Shown piece after piece: positions 34,501 through 43,568 of a DNA stretch of 64,000 nucleotides. Each line of letters opens with the position of its first letter. Position 1 is the stretch's first letter. The notes under the pieces are model-generated. The model saw only the letters and a list, made by a program, of their open reading frames with translations, ran no database searches and was not told the DNA's origin. Both the position numbers and the translations under genes were made by a program. The DNA is from UBA1941 sp046329575 (GTDB taxonomy: Bacteria; Bacteroidota; Bacteroidia; Chitinophagales; LD1), in assembly GCA_046329575.1 (NCBI GenBank), contig JAXLUJ010000011.1:1-64000 (forward strand), given 5' to 3'.

Positions 34501-36867
34501 GATTACTTTGTGAGCGGAACCGCTCCCAATCGTATTTTGGTAGTTCGTTACAATAATATGCGCCATTATAATAGCACTACGCAAAAATTGGATGGTCAGG
34601 TGTTGTTCTACGAAGGGACTAATGTGATTGAAATGCATGTTAATACCGATGGTTATAATGGTGGTGCACATAGCCAGGGTATTGAGAATGCTAATGGAAC
34701 AGTTGCCTACAATCTGTCTGGCAGAAATAATCAGACGTACAGCATTTCGAGTCCGGATGGCGTTCGATTTACGCCAAACTCAATAGGCATTTCTATCAGT
34801 AATTATCTATGGACAACCACTACGGGTGGAAGTTTTACGCCAGCTAACAACGTGGTAAATCCTACTGTTAGTCCTACTCAAACTTCTGATTATGCCGTAG
34901 CTGTTACATTCAGCAATGGTTGTGTAAGCCATGATACGGTAAAAGTTGCAGTTGGTAGTTTCCCATTCACAGGGGTTACTGCAACACCTGATAGTATTTG
35001 TGTTGGAGGAAGTTCACAATTGCAATTTAACGGAACGGGAGCGGTTAATTACAAATGGAGTCCGGCATTAACTTTGAACGATAGCACCATTGCCAACCCG
35101 GTTGCAAGTCCACAAGCTACTACTACCTACACTGTTACCGCTACCAATGCACAAGGCTGCATAGCCAATGGTTCGGTAAAGGTGAATGTGCGAGTGCATA
35201 CTCCTCCTATCACTTTGGGTGGTCCGCAAACTATCTGTTATAGCGATTCGGTAAGTTTGAGCCCTTCAGGAAGTCCATACAACAGTTACACATGGTATGC
35301 TGATAATGGCACCTCCATTGGAACGGGAGCTACGCAATTTGCACATCCTGCACATACTTACTACGTTGATATTAATGACGGAAGTTGTACGTATCGTTCC
35401 GATACTGCAGTGATAAGTTCGTTCCCAATTCCTTTAGTGCATGTTGGTCCTGATACGATGCTGTGCCCGGGCGGTATAGTTACGCTTCAGGCTACCGGAG
35501 GATTTAATTCATATTCATGGCACGGAAGTGCTTCTACCTCCTCTGTTGCTACGGTTAGCACCGCCGGAAATTACTACCTCACCGTTACGGATGCAAATAG
35601 CTGTTCTTATTTTTCAGATACGGCAACAGTTGATTTCTTTAACGTTGTGAGACCAACTATAACACCAAAAAATGATGGCTTCTGTCCCGGAGCGGCTGTA
35701 AATTTGAACGGAACTGCCGGATTGAATAATTATCTATGGAATACCACTGCCACCACCTCTAGCATTTCAGCCAATACAGTAGGGACGTATTGGTACAGTG
35801 CCTTGGATGCGAATAATTGTGTAGTTCAATCGGATACGGCCACTGTAGTGGCGAAACCGCTGCCGGTGATTTCATTCAACGTTCCGAAAAACCCGATTTG
35901 TTCTACAGATACGATAGTGATAGATGCGGGCCAGCAACCGGGGGTAACGTACACGTGGATGCCCGGCAACCTCAGCGGCCCAACGCTGCTGGTAACCTCA
36001 GCCAATACGTATTCAGTAGAAGCCGATCTGAATGGTTGTTTGAAAGATTCAACGGTAACTATAGGCGGACTGGCTTCCCCTGTAGTAAGCCTACCGGCAC
36101 AAACGGATAGCTGTACCTGTACGGGTTCAGTGAATTTGGCAGTAACTACAGTTTCTGGAACAGTTGCCGGATATAGCTGGTCGTCGAATGCGGGAGCGGT
36201 AGGCGATGTATCGAATGTAACGGTAAGCAGCAGCGGAGTGTATACGGTAACAGTACACGATTCGCAGAATTGTACAGCGGTGGCCTCAGGGGCAGTAAAC
36301 CTTTATTGCCTCACGGCCATGATTATGCTATCTGACCAAGGCGATACGAGTATTTTTGTGGGCGACAGTGCGGTATTGAGTGCGATGACGAGCTACAGTG
36401 GGGGGCTGACGTACAGTTGGACTCCTGCTAGTGCGTTGAGCAATGCCACCGACTCGGTAACGGCTACCCATTCCGATAGTTCGCAGGTGTACCATTTGGA
36501 GGTGTTGGACGTGATTCATGGCTGCCGGGCCAGCGATTCGATTCGCATCGAGGTGATTTCGGAAGGGAAGTTTGCGATGCCAACGGCATTTACGCCAAAC
36601 GGGGATGGTCGCAATGACCGGTTCTATCCGGTGCTGAACAATGGGGACCGGAGCGTGGCGAAAGTTACGGCGTTCCGGATTTATAACCGTTGGGGCCAAA
36701 CGGTGTATGATAATGTGCAGTCGCCGGGTTGGGATGGCACGTACAACGGACAGCCTCAGGTATCGGAAACATACACGTATTTCATCCAGGTAACGGTTCC
36801 GAAGGTGGGCCATCCTGATGAAACAGAAACGATAACCAAGCAAGGGTCATTCCTGCTGTGGAGATAA
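31573..36867 (+). CDS. Giant multidomain surface protein, T9SS type B (CHU_C) C-terminus (1764 aa)
   Basis: Signal peptide 1-20. Residues ~22-135 form a CUB-like beta-sandwich (FDLESNWDFMYVYDG). Residues ~145-285 form a domain seen in other Bacteroidota adhesins (NPVWLHIQA, DVDFIVWGPF). Ig/PKD-like modules follow. Two larger domains appear spliced into Ig-like modules: ~585-780 (YNWDGSSNIIVEVCYDN) and ~862-1066 (NGYLTLNGAP, GQVLFYEGTNVIEMHV). More ~70-residue modules follow (WSP, SDTATV), and the end is a gliding-motility-associated type B domain (~1665-1764: PTAFTPNGDGRNDRF, IYNRWGQTVYDN, WDGTYNG). This C-terminus marks T9SS substrates of the SprB kind. Residues ~561-999 and ~1394-1764 are encoded by DNA identical to the paralogue at 37279. 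It is followed by a small secreted protein gene 26 bp away in one operon. Confidence 0.93.
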   Translation: MKKLLLLLVSIISLTAANAQTYTMGGLGTVSTCSGTFYDNGGAGLNYGNNRRDTVTFCPATAGKQIRLTFTQFDLESNWDFMYVYDGNNTAAPLIGVYTGGTIPGTLTSYNFAGCLTIVVTTDSSGVASGWAANISCINVQPPHPSDTTCALSTGICTNTPLVYSANYGTNAPAFSSAYDCLTTSPNPVWLHIQAASTGTINYNLTGFDSTATRDVDFIVWGPFASESAMCSGYSTSNVLDCSYSASNVENVTINVVAGQFYLILITNFSNNPSTITLSQAPGSTATTNCNIGCNVVDIVTTNGVCNPATNTDTLSGFVIARNRPVSGVMKLSVSCGGIDTLLIPMPVASDTIYFKIPNVTSTGGNCVITAQFTSNPLCTFSKTFTSPSPCVCISQAAADSVVCAGGGTLLKTTPVSGASYLWTGPNGFSANGQYVHLTNMTAAQTGWYKVTVSGPSCLTYDSVFVRVVSAFNVSMSALSDTICLHANTAISVTASPANLGPFVYQWFPSTIVDSPNAAMNIVHPIQDTTYCVDVSSAAGCVVSACHKIYVRGNAPTLSVLSSRDNLCIDDTVTLIPRPLFTDLVSCGTIPLANACLTPGPQPTVKIGTTTAGSVTQSPFQGDWHGVRAQYLYKASELQAMGLYSGTFTTLGFYVTSKVSAANWNFNGFTIKMGCTNLTALTTYVSGLPIVFQPQSIVSNAGLNTFDLTDPYNWDGSSNIIVEVCYDNTALSNWSLNDQVETSTAFTGATVFRRTDSAPGCGLTTGFTVYADRPNLYVAMCLPQTNLTYNWSPATGLDCTNCQNPIATIHQDATYQLQIADGNCTNSGSVTVHINPGVVVSAGNDTSLCSGGGSAQLHAVQVSPAPPVCVPTYNVSAIPYSPIAAPGTTNPIATTSGGCTFNDDYYSNPITFPFPFQYFCSTVNTFQASLNGYLTLNGAPVCASYGNTTMPAAAAPNNVVALGWQDMNVQNATSSIDYFVSGTAPNRILVVRYNNMRHYNSTTQKLDGQVLFYEGTNVIEMHVNTDGYNGGAHSQGIENANGTVAYNLSGRNNQTYSISSPDGVRFTPNSIGISISNYLWTTTTGGSFTPANNVVNPTVSPTQTSDYAVAVTFSNGCVSHDTVKVAVGSFPFTGVTATPDSICVGGSSQLQFNGTGAVNYKWSPALTLNDSTIANPVASPQATTTYTVTATNAQGCIANGSVKVNVRVHTPPITLGGPQTICYSDSVSLSPSGSPYNSYTWYADNGTSIGTGATQFAHPAHTYYVDINDGSCTYRSDTAVISSFPIPLVHVGPDTMLCPGGIVTLQATGGFNSYSWHGSASTSSVATVSTAGNYYLTVTDANSCSYFSDTATVDFFNVVRPTITPKNDGFCPGAAVNLNGTAGLNNYLWNTTATTSSISANTVGTYWYSALDANNCVVQSDTATVVAKPLPVISFNVPKNPICSTDTIVIDAGQQPGVTYTWMPGNLSGPTLLVTSANTYSVEADLNGCLKDSTVTIGGLASPVVSLPAQTDSCTCTGSVNLAVTTVSGTVAGYSWSSNAGAVGDVSNVTVSSSGVYTVTVHDSQNCTAVASGAVNLYCLTAMIMLSDQGDTSIFVGDSAVLSAMTSYSGGLTYSWTPASALSNATDSVTATHSDSSQVYHLEVLDVIHGCRASDSIRIEVISEGKFAMPTAFTPNGDGRNDRFYPVLNNGDRSVAKVTAFRIYNRWGQTVYDNVQSPGWDGTYNGQPQVSETYTYFIQVTVPKVGHPDETETITKQGSFLLWR
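33254..34568 (+). repeat. Identical block 1, copy in first giant gene (1315 bp)
   Basis: Identical as far as I can read to 38504-39818 (offset 5250), silent sites included. Divergence begins sharply at 34569 (t/c) and 34571 (a/g). On the left it starts at TAAGCAGCCGCGATAATTTG. Confidence 0.92.
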
Positions 36868-36873
36868 AAATTT
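35752..36873 (+). repeat. Identical block 2, copy in first giant gene (1122 bp)
   Basis: Identical to 41218-42339 (offset 5466). It starts at ACCACCTCTAGCATTTCAGC and runs through the stop codon and six bases beyond, so the boundary is not set by protein selection. Confidence 0.92.
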
Positions 36874-36893
36874 AAAAAACAAGCAAACAAGGT

Positions 36894-37253
36894 ATGAAGA
36901 AACTTTTTGTAGGAACATTTGCAGCGCTGTTGCTCTTTGGAAGTACAGTAGTATACGGACAAGGCACAATGACGGTGAATTTTTATTCGGTGCCACTTAC
37001 TAAAGTCTATAACGAGAAAGAGCTTCTTTCTTTGAAGCGCGATGTTTATCTAACTCCGGGGATTTATAATGTTTCGGTAAACGAACGTGATAATTCACTT
37101 GTAGTACGAACAACCACTTATGTAACACTGGATAAGGTTAAGGTGGTTTTTAAGAACTATGCAGCTAGTGTTCCAACGTTCACAAAAACGGATCAGGAAG
37201 ACGCTCACGAGCTAGAATTATTAGCATTAGATCGTCAACGAGTTAAAAATTAA
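36894..37253 (+). CDS. Small secreted protein between the two giant substrates (119 aa)
   Basis: Unrecognised family. The signal peptide MKKLFVGTFAALLLFGSTVVYGQ has no lipobox Cys. The mature ~96 residues are beta-rich in the middle (TMTVNFYSVPLTKVYNEKE, GIYNVSVNERDNSLVVRTTTYV) and end in an acidic/basic helix (QEDAHELELLALDRQRVKN). It shares size, secretion signal and operon position with the protein at 31178, but I cannot align them convincingly. Spacing is 26 bp on the left and 25 bp to the next start on the right. A role in folding, stabilising or sensing the giant substrates is a guess from context. Confidence 0.75.
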   Translation: MKKLFVGTFAALLLFGSTVVYGQGTMTVNFYSVPLTKVYNEKELLSLKRDVYLTPGIYNVSVNERDNSLVVRTTTYVTLDKVKVVFKNYAASVPTFTKTDQEDAHELELLALDRQRVKN

Positions 37254-37278
37254 TTTGAGAAAAATCAAGCAACAGTTC

Positions 37279-40200
37279 ATGAGGAAGTTTTATTTTCTAG
37301 CCATAATGTCGTTAAGTGTTGTACTTGCCTTTGGTCAGTGCAATACGCAATTGATTGGAAACAATTTTTGCGCAAATGCGCCGTCCATCAATGCCTGTAT
37401 GCTGGGCGGAGGGAACTGTATCGGTTCGAATAACTCGAATCTTACTTCCAGTTCACCGGGTAATTTGTCTACAGCGTTTTGCGGTTCCATTGAAAACAAT
37501 CAATTCTATCAGTTCGTTGCAGCAGCAACTTCTGTAACCTTTAATTTTCAGGCCAGTGGGTGCAGCAGCGGTTTTGGTATTCAGGGCGCTGTGTTTTCCA
37601 CTCCCGATTGTTCTACATTTACCTCAATGGCCTGTGATGGCGTTGGTAGTCAGAATTTTTCGATTACGGCCTCGCCGCTTATTATCGGAAATACATACTA
37701 TCTGATGATTGATGGCTATGCCGGTGATGTTTGTACGAACATTCAATTGACCTCCAGCAATGGTATCAGCGCAACTATTAATTCCACTGTTGTTACTACT
37801 CCGGCAACTTGCGGATCTAATAATGGAACAGCTACGATTACCGGTAGCGGAGGAATTGCACCTTATACCATAGCACTTGACGGCAGCTCTACCTTCGTTC
37901 CAAATGTAACTCTCACAGGGCTCTCTGCAGGAGTTCACAACTATATCATCAAAGATGCTTTTGGCTGTACCGGAACAGGATCGTTTACCATAGGCGTAAA
38001 TAAAACCGTGGTTTCTGCCGATCAGAACTATTGCACAGGTGGCGGACCACTGACTATCACCGCTACAGGAGGCACTCAATTTCATTGGTCGCCAACTGCC
38101 GGAATCATCAGTGCCAATGCAGATAGTTCCGTTATTCAGGTGGCGCCATCAGCGACCACATCCTATGTTGTAACCAGCGATCTGCCCAATCCATGCAAGA
38201 ATAAAGATACCGTTGTGATTACGCTGGTATCGACATTCACAGCTGCTATCGCCGCTACGCAAGATACCATCTGTCTGCATGCAAATACAGCTTTATCAAT
38301 TAACCCTACTCCATCCAGCGAAGGCCCGTTTACTGTTTTGTGGTCGCCGGCAGGCGTTTTAAGTGCAACTTCGGGTAATTCAGTGGTAGCAACACCTTTC
38401 ACTGATACTACCGTTTGTGTATCCATCAACTCTGCAGCCGGTTGTTTGGTTCAGGACTGCCACAGAATCTATGTTCGGGGTTCAGCACCAGCCCTTTCAA
38501 TCGTAAGCAGCCGCGATAATTTGTGTATCGATGACACAGTTACCTTAATACCTCGTCCACTATTTACCGATTTGGTAAGTTGCGGAACAATTCCTTTGGC
38601 CAATGCGTGTTTGACCCCCGGTCCGCAGCCTACAGTGAAAATTGGAACTACTACGGCGGGATCGGTAACACAGTCTCCTTTTCAGGGTGATTGGCATGGC
38701 GTAAGAGCGCAATACCTGTACAAAGCGAGCGAACTTCAAGCCATGGGTCTTTACAGCGGAACGTTCACTACTCTGGGCTTCTATGTAACGTCGAAAGTAA
38801 GTGCGGCCAACTGGAACTTTAATGGCTTTACAATCAAGATGGGCTGTACCAATCTTACTGCGCTTACTACTTATGTTAGCGGTTTGCCAATAGTATTCCA
38901 GCCACAATCCATAGTGAGTAATGCCGGATTGAACACCTTTGACCTAACCGACCCTTATAATTGGGATGGCAGTTCGAATATCATTGTAGAAGTATGTTAC
39001 GACAATACGGCTCTTTCTAACTGGAGTTTGAATGATCAGGTAGAAACGAGTACGGCCTTCACCGGAGCTACGGTTTTCCGTCGCACCGACAGTGCACCGG
39101 GATGCGGGCTTACTACGGGCTTTACAGTTTATGCCGACCGTCCGAACCTGTATGTGGCGATGTGCCTGCCACAAACGAATTTGACGTATAACTGGAGTCC
39201 GGCTACTGGCTTGGATTGTACGAATTGTCAGAATCCGATAGCAACGATTCATCAGGATGCAACGTACCAACTTCAGATAGCTGATGGCAATTGTACGAAT
39301 AGCGGAAGCGTAACGGTACATATTAATCCGGGCGTTGTGGTAAGTGCCGGTAACGACACATCGCTTTGCAGTGGGGGCGGAAGTGCTCAATTGCACGCAG
39401 TTCAGGTAAGCCCGGCCCCCCCTGTTTGTGTTCCCACTTATAATGTAAGTGCCATTCCATATTCTCCTATAGCTGCTCCGGGCACAACAAATCCTATAGC
39501 CACTACTTCAGGCGGTTGTACTTTTAATGATGATTATTACAGTAATCCTATCACCTTCCCTTTCCCATTCCAGTATTTCTGTTCCACAGTGAACACCTTC
39601 CAGGCTTCCCTAAATGGCTATTTAACCTTGAACGGAGCTCCGGTGTGTGCTTCTTACGGAAACACCACCATGCCGGCTGCGGCTGCGCCAAATAATGTAG
39701 TGGCTTTGGGCTGGCAGGACATGAATGTACAGAATGCCACCAGTTCCATTGATTACTTTGTGAGCGGAACCGCTCCCAATCGTATTTTGGTAGTTCGTTA
39801 CAATAATATGCGCCATTACAGTAGCACTACGCAAAAATTGGATGGTCAGGTGTTGTTCTACGAAGGGACTAATGTGATTGAAATGCATGTTAATACTGAT
39901 GGTTATACCGGTGCACACAGCCAGGGTATTGAGAATGCTAATGGAACAGTTGCCTACAATCTGTCTGGCAGAAATAATCAGACGTACAGCATTTCAAGCC
40001 CTGACGGGGTACGATTTACGCCTAACTCGGTCGGCATTTCTATCACTAATTATCAATGGACCACCACAACCGGGGGATCGTTCACACCATCAGCAAATGT
40101 GTTCAATCCGGTGGTTACTCCTAGCCAAACTTCTGATTATGCCGTAGCTGTTACATTCAGCAATGGTTGTGTAAGCCATGATACGGTTAGAGTGGCAGTT

Positions 40201-42333
40201 GGTAACTTCCCATTCACAGGTGTTACTGCAACACCTGATAGTATTTGTGTTGGAGGAAGTTCGCAATTGCAATTTAATGGAACCGGTGGTGTAACTTATA
40301 AGTGGAGTCCGGCTGCAGGTTTGAGCGATAGCGCTATTGTTAATCCTGTGGCATCTCCATATAATTCTACATCCTATAGTGTAACAGCTACTAATGCTCA
40401 GGGATGTTCGGCCTCAGGATCAGTGAATGTGGTAGTTCGAAGCCATTCACCAATTTCTTTAGGTGGCGCTCAAACTATTTGTTACAGCGATTCCGTTAGT
40501 TTATCGCCATCCGGAAGTCCATATACCAGCTATGCGTGGTTCGATGAAAACGGGACGGCCTTGGGTAGTGGAGCCAGTCAATTTGGCTATCCTTCGCATA
40601 GTTATTATGCCGATGTAAATGATGGATATTGTACGTATCGTTCAGATACTGCTGTGGTGAATATGTTTGCTATTCCAGTGGTAACGGTTAGCCCGGACAC
40701 TTCTATCTGCCCGGGTGATTCTGTAGTACTGCATGCAAGTTCGGGTTATTCTACTTATGTTTGGAATAGTAGCGCCAGTACCTCATCAGCAGCAACAGTT
40801 TCTGCAGTAGGCAATTATTTTGTAACCGTTACAGATGCCAATAATTGTCGTTATTTTTCAGATACGGCAAACGTAGGTTTCTACACACTCCAACCGGTTT
40901 TTGTAAATCCTAAAACAGCTAGTATTTGTCCGATTGGTGGATCGCCGGCGGTTTTGAATGCCGATGCGGGCCTTACAAACTATAGCTGGAATAGCGGAGA
41001 AGTTACTCCCACTATTAATCCGGCTGTAATTGGCACATACTGGTATTCTGCCAGAGATAATCACACTTGTTTAGTACATTCTGATACCGGAACTGTAAAT
41101 TATTTTGTGGTGACCCCTCCTGTTGTTTCTCCGAAAAATGCGGGAATTTGCCCTGCAGGATCTACCACGCTTTCTGCCCAAAGCGGTTACTCTAATTTTG
41201 TGTGGAATACAACAGAAACCACCTCTAGCATTTCAGCCAATACAGTAGGGACGTATTGGTACAGTGCCTTGGATGCGAATAATTGTGTAGTTCAATCGGA
41301 TACGGCCACTGTAGTGGCGAAACCGCTGCCGGTGATTTCATTCAACGTTCCGAAAAACCCGATTTGTTCTACAGATACGATAGTGATAGATGCGGGCCAG
41401 CAACCGGGGGTAACGTACACGTGGATGCCCGGCAACCTCAGCGGCCCAACGCTGCTGGTAACCTCAGCCAATACGTATTCAGTAGAAGCCGATCTGAATG
41501 GTTGTTTGAAAGATTCAACGGTAACTATAGGCGGACTGGCTTCCCCTGTAGTAAGCCTACCGGCACAAACGGATAGCTGTACCTGTACGGGTTCAGTGAA
41601 TTTGGCAGTAACTACAGTTTCTGGAACAGTTGCCGGATATAGCTGGTCGTCGAATGCGGGAGCGGTAGGCGATGTATCGAATGTAACGGTAAGCAGCAGC
41701 GGAGTGTATACGGTAACAGTACACGATTCGCAGAATTGTACAGCGGTGGCCTCAGGGGCAGTAAACCTTTATTGCCTCACGGCCATGATTATGCTATCTG
41801 ACCAAGGCGATACGAGTATTTTTGTGGGCGACAGTGCGGTATTGAGTGCGATGACGAGCTACAGTGGGGGGCTGACGTACAGTTGGACTCCTGCTAGTGC
41901 GTTGAGCAATGCCACCGACTCGGTAACGGCTACCCATTCCGATAGTTCGCAGGTGTACCATTTGGAGGTGTTGGACGTGATTCATGGCTGCCGGGCCAGC
42001 GATTCGATTCGCATCGAGGTGATTTCGGAAGGGAAGTTTGCGATGCCAACGGCATTTACGCCAAACGGGGATGGTCGCAATGACCGGTTCTATCCGGTGC
42101 TGAACAATGGGGACCGGAGCGTGGCGAAAGTTACGGCGTTCCGGATTTATAACCGTTGGGGCCAAACGGTGTATGATAATGTGCAGTCGCCGGGTTGGGA
42201 TGGCACGTACAACGGACAGCCTCAGGTATCGGAAACATACACGTATTTCATCCAGGTAACGGTTCCGAAGGTGGGCCATCCTGATGAAACAGAAACGATA
42301 ACCAAGCAAGGGTCATTCCTGCTGTGGAGATAA
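37279..42333 (+). CDS. Second giant multidomain surface protein, T9SS type B (CHU_C) C-terminus (1684 aa)
   Basis: Signal peptide MRKFYFLAIMSLSVVLAFGQ; a TTG 24 bases earlier is rejected because it only adds polar residues. The N-terminal ~170 residues differ from the first giant (QFYQFVAAATSVTFNFQASGCSSGFGIQGAVF, a beta-sandwich), then one SprB-like module (IAPYTIALDGSS, IIKDAFGCTG) and Ig-like modules. From DTICLHANTA (~335) on it is homologous to the paralogue, with residues ~409-847 and ~1314-1684 encoded by identical DNA. Between them sequence has diverged, and this copy carries one extra ~72-residue module (216 bp). The type B sorting domain is the identical C-terminus. The PorP/SprF gene starts 42 bp downstream, the arrangement expected for SprB-like substrates that need a PorP partner. 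Confidence 0.93.
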   Translation: MRKFYFLAIMSLSVVLAFGQCNTQLIGNNFCANAPSINACMLGGGNCIGSNNSNLTSSSPGNLSTAFCGSIENNQFYQFVAAATSVTFNFQASGCSSGFGIQGAVFSTPDCSTFTSMACDGVGSQNFSITASPLIIGNTYYLMIDGYAGDVCTNIQLTSSNGISATINSTVVTTPATCGSNNGTATITGSGGIAPYTIALDGSSTFVPNVTLTGLSAGVHNYIIKDAFGCTGTGSFTIGVNKTVVSADQNYCTGGGPLTITATGGTQFHWSPTAGIISANADSSVIQVAPSATTSYVVTSDLPNPCKNKDTVVITLVSTFTAAIAATQDTICLHANTALSINPTPSSEGPFTVLWSPAGVLSATSGNSVVATPFTDTTVCVSINSAAGCLVQDCHRIYVRGSAPALSIVSSRDNLCIDDTVTLIPRPLFTDLVSCGTIPLANACLTPGPQPTVKIGTTTAGSVTQSPFQGDWHGVRAQYLYKASELQAMGLYSGTFTTLGFYVTSKVSAANWNFNGFTIKMGCTNLTALTTYVSGLPIVFQPQSIVSNAGLNTFDLTDPYNWDGSSNIIVEVCYDNTALSNWSLNDQVETSTAFTGATVFRRTDSAPGCGLTTGFTVYADRPNLYVAMCLPQTNLTYNWSPATGLDCTNCQNPIATIHQDATYQLQIADGNCTNSGSVTVHINPGVVVSAGNDTSLCSGGGSAQLHAVQVSPAPPVCVPTYNVSAIPYSPIAAPGTTNPIATTSGGCTFNDDYYSNPITFPFPFQYFCSTVNTFQASLNGYLTLNGAPVCASYGNTTMPAAAAPNNVVALGWQDMNVQNATSSIDYFVSGTAPNRILVVRYNNMRHYSSTTQKLDGQVLFYEGTNVIEMHVNTDGYTGAHSQGIENANGTVAYNLSGRNNQTYSISSPDGVRFTPNSVGISITNYQWTTTTGGSFTPSANVFNPVVTPSQTSDYAVAVTFSNGCVSHDTVRVAVGNFPFTGVTATPDSICVGGSSQLQFNGTGGVTYKWSPAAGLSDSAIVNPVASPYNSTSYSVTATNAQGCSASGSVNVVVRSHSPISLGGAQTICYSDSVSLSPSGSPYTSYAWFDENGTALGSGASQFGYPSHSYYADVNDGYCTYRSDTAVVNMFAIPVVTVSPDTSICPGDSVVLHASSGYSTYVWNSSASTSSAATVSAVGNYFVTVTDANNCRYFSDTANVGFYTLQPVFVNPKTASICPIGGSPAVLNADAGLTNYSWNSGEVTPTINPAVIGTYWYSARDNHTCLVHSDTGTVNYFVVTPPVVSPKNAGICPAGSTTLSAQSGYSNFVWNTTETTSSISANTVGTYWYSALDANNCVVQSDTATVVAKPLPVISFNVPKNPICSTDTIVIDAGQQPGVTYTWMPGNLSGPTLLVTSANTYSVEADLNGCLKDSTVTIGGLASPVVSLPAQTDSCTCTGSVNLAVTTVSGTVAGYSWSSNAGAVGDVSNVTVSSSGVYTVTVHDSQNCTAVASGAVNLYCLTAMIMLSDQGDTSIFVGDSAVLSAMTSYSGGLTYSWTPASALSNATDSVTATHSDSSQVYHLEVLDVIHGCRASDSIRIEVISEGKFAMPTAFTPNGDGRNDRFYPVLNNGDRSVAKVTAFRIYNRWGQTVYDNVQSPGWDGTYNGQPQVSETYTYFIQVTVPKVGHPDETETITKQGSFLLWR
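38504..39818 (+). repeat. Identical block 1, copy in second giant gene
   Basis: Matches 33254-34568 base for base where compared. It covers both larger inserted domains up to the RYNNMRHY segment. Just after it this copy has substitutions and a 3-base deletion relative to the first gene. Confidence 0.92.
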
Positions 42334-42339
42334 AAATTT
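41218..42339 (+). repeat. Identical block 2, copy in second giant gene
   Basis: Matches 35752-36873, from the last Ig-like modules through the type B sorting domain, stop codon and the next six bases. The sequences then diverge fully. Confidence 0.92.
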
Positions 42340-42375
42340 TTATTTTTTGACTAAAAAAAGGATATTCGAACGCCA

Positions 42376-43497
42376 ATGAAACGCATAAATTACCCCCGTA
42401 TGAAGCAGTGTTTTTACATTTTTTGTGTCTTGTTGTTGTCGGTACAAGGAGGGAAAGCGCAGGATATACATTTCTCGCAATACTACGCCATGCCGCTTAC
42501 GTTAAATCCGGCATTAACCGGAAAGTTTGACGGGCTTTACCGTGTAAATGCCATATACCGTGGCCAGTATTACGGTGTATCGCAATCTAATTCGATCTTC
42601 AGGACTCCCGGAATTTCAGTAGATTTTTCCTTATTGAAGGAGAAAATGAAGGGCAATGCACTTGGTGTAGGGCTAGCGTTTGTAAACGACCAGCAAACTA
42701 CTACAGGTAAATTAAATACCAATACCATCTACCTTTCTTTAGCTTACACATTAAATTTAGGGAGAAAGAAAGCAACTCAAATTTCGTTGGGTTTCACACC
42801 ATCCTACACTCTTCGTAATACCAGTGGTGACTATAAGTTCTATGATGGATTTGATAAGACCACTTTGGAGTACACCAACACTTCAGGGTTTGAATCGATC
42901 ACCATTCCGAAGGCCAATTATTTTAATCTGGCGGCTGGATTGTTCTTTAATACCAAACCAATCAAGTGGATGACATTCTATGCAGGTTATTCGATGATGA
43001 ACATTCTTCGTCCGAATGTTGCGGTAATTAAGAAGGGTAATGAAGATGCGCGTTTGAACTTTCGCCATGTGGCTCATGCCGGTTTTGAATTCGATTTGAA
43101 TAAACGTTGGACCTTAATTCCTGGATTCTTGTACCAGAATGTGGCGAAAGCAAATGAAGCCAATGTAGGTTTGATGGTTGGTTATAATTTCCTGAACAAA
43201 CCGCGTAACGATGGTAGCAATCGTTCCGACAAGGGAACAATTTATTTGGGTTTATGGAACCGATTGGGTGCCGATGCTACTTCTGCATTTGCATACCGGA
43301 ACCTTACTCCGAAAATTGGTTTAGACTACAAGAACTTCCGATTCGGATTTGCGTATGATATAGATTTAGGAAAGTATGGTGCGGATGCAAAATCGGGAAA
43401 CTTCAAGCGTCCTCAGGCATATGAAATCTCATTGTCTTATATGGGCTTCATACCACAACTGAAAGAGAATAAGTTCTTGTTCAATCCACGATTCTAA
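42376..43497 (+). CDS. PorP/SprF-family T9SS outer membrane protein (373 aa)
   Basis: A signal peptide (MKQCFYIFCVLLLSVQGGKAQ; ATG at 42376 or 42400) is followed directly by the family hallmark DIHFSQYYAMPLTLNPALTGKFDGLYRVNAIYR, then a 14-strand-like outer membrane barrel (GVGLAFVNDQQTTTGKL, YLSLAYTLNLG, PRNDGSNRSDKG...YLGLWNR, FGFAYDIDL) ending in aromatic strands (YEISLSYMGFIP). In Flavobacterium the SprF member is needed for export of SprB, a type B substrate; here it follows two type B substrate genes and precedes the PorE-like gene, so it probably serves those substrates. A paralogue follows the 2675-aa protein (62081). Confidence 0.93.
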   Translation: MKRINYPRMKQCFYIFCVLLLSVQGGKAQDIHFSQYYAMPLTLNPALTGKFDGLYRVNAIYRGQYYGVSQSNSIFRTPGISVDFSLLKEKMKGNALGVGLAFVNDQQTTTGKLNTNTIYLSLAYTLNLGRKKATQISLGFTPSYTLRNTSGDYKFYDGFDKTTLEYTNTSGFESITIPKANYFNLAAGLFFNTKPIKWMTFYAGYSMMNILRPNVAVIKKGNEDARLNFRHVAHAGFEFDLNKRWTLIPGFLYQNVAKANEANVGLMVGYNFLNKPRNDGSNRSDKGTIYLGLWNRLGADATSAFAYRNLTPKIGLDYKNFRFGFAYDIDLGKYGADAKSGNFKRPQAYEISLSYMGFIPQLKENKFLFNPRF

Positions 43498-43568
43498 TCA
43501 GAGAGATATACAAACAAACAAACCATTAAAATTAATTTTAACCTTTAAAGTAAACTGGACTCAACAGC

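Noticed and set aside
35817..36110. 97-codon plus-strand frame in another frame of the giant gene (also 41283-41576)
   Set aside because: An out-of-frame shadow inside a conserved module; duplicated only with its host block.
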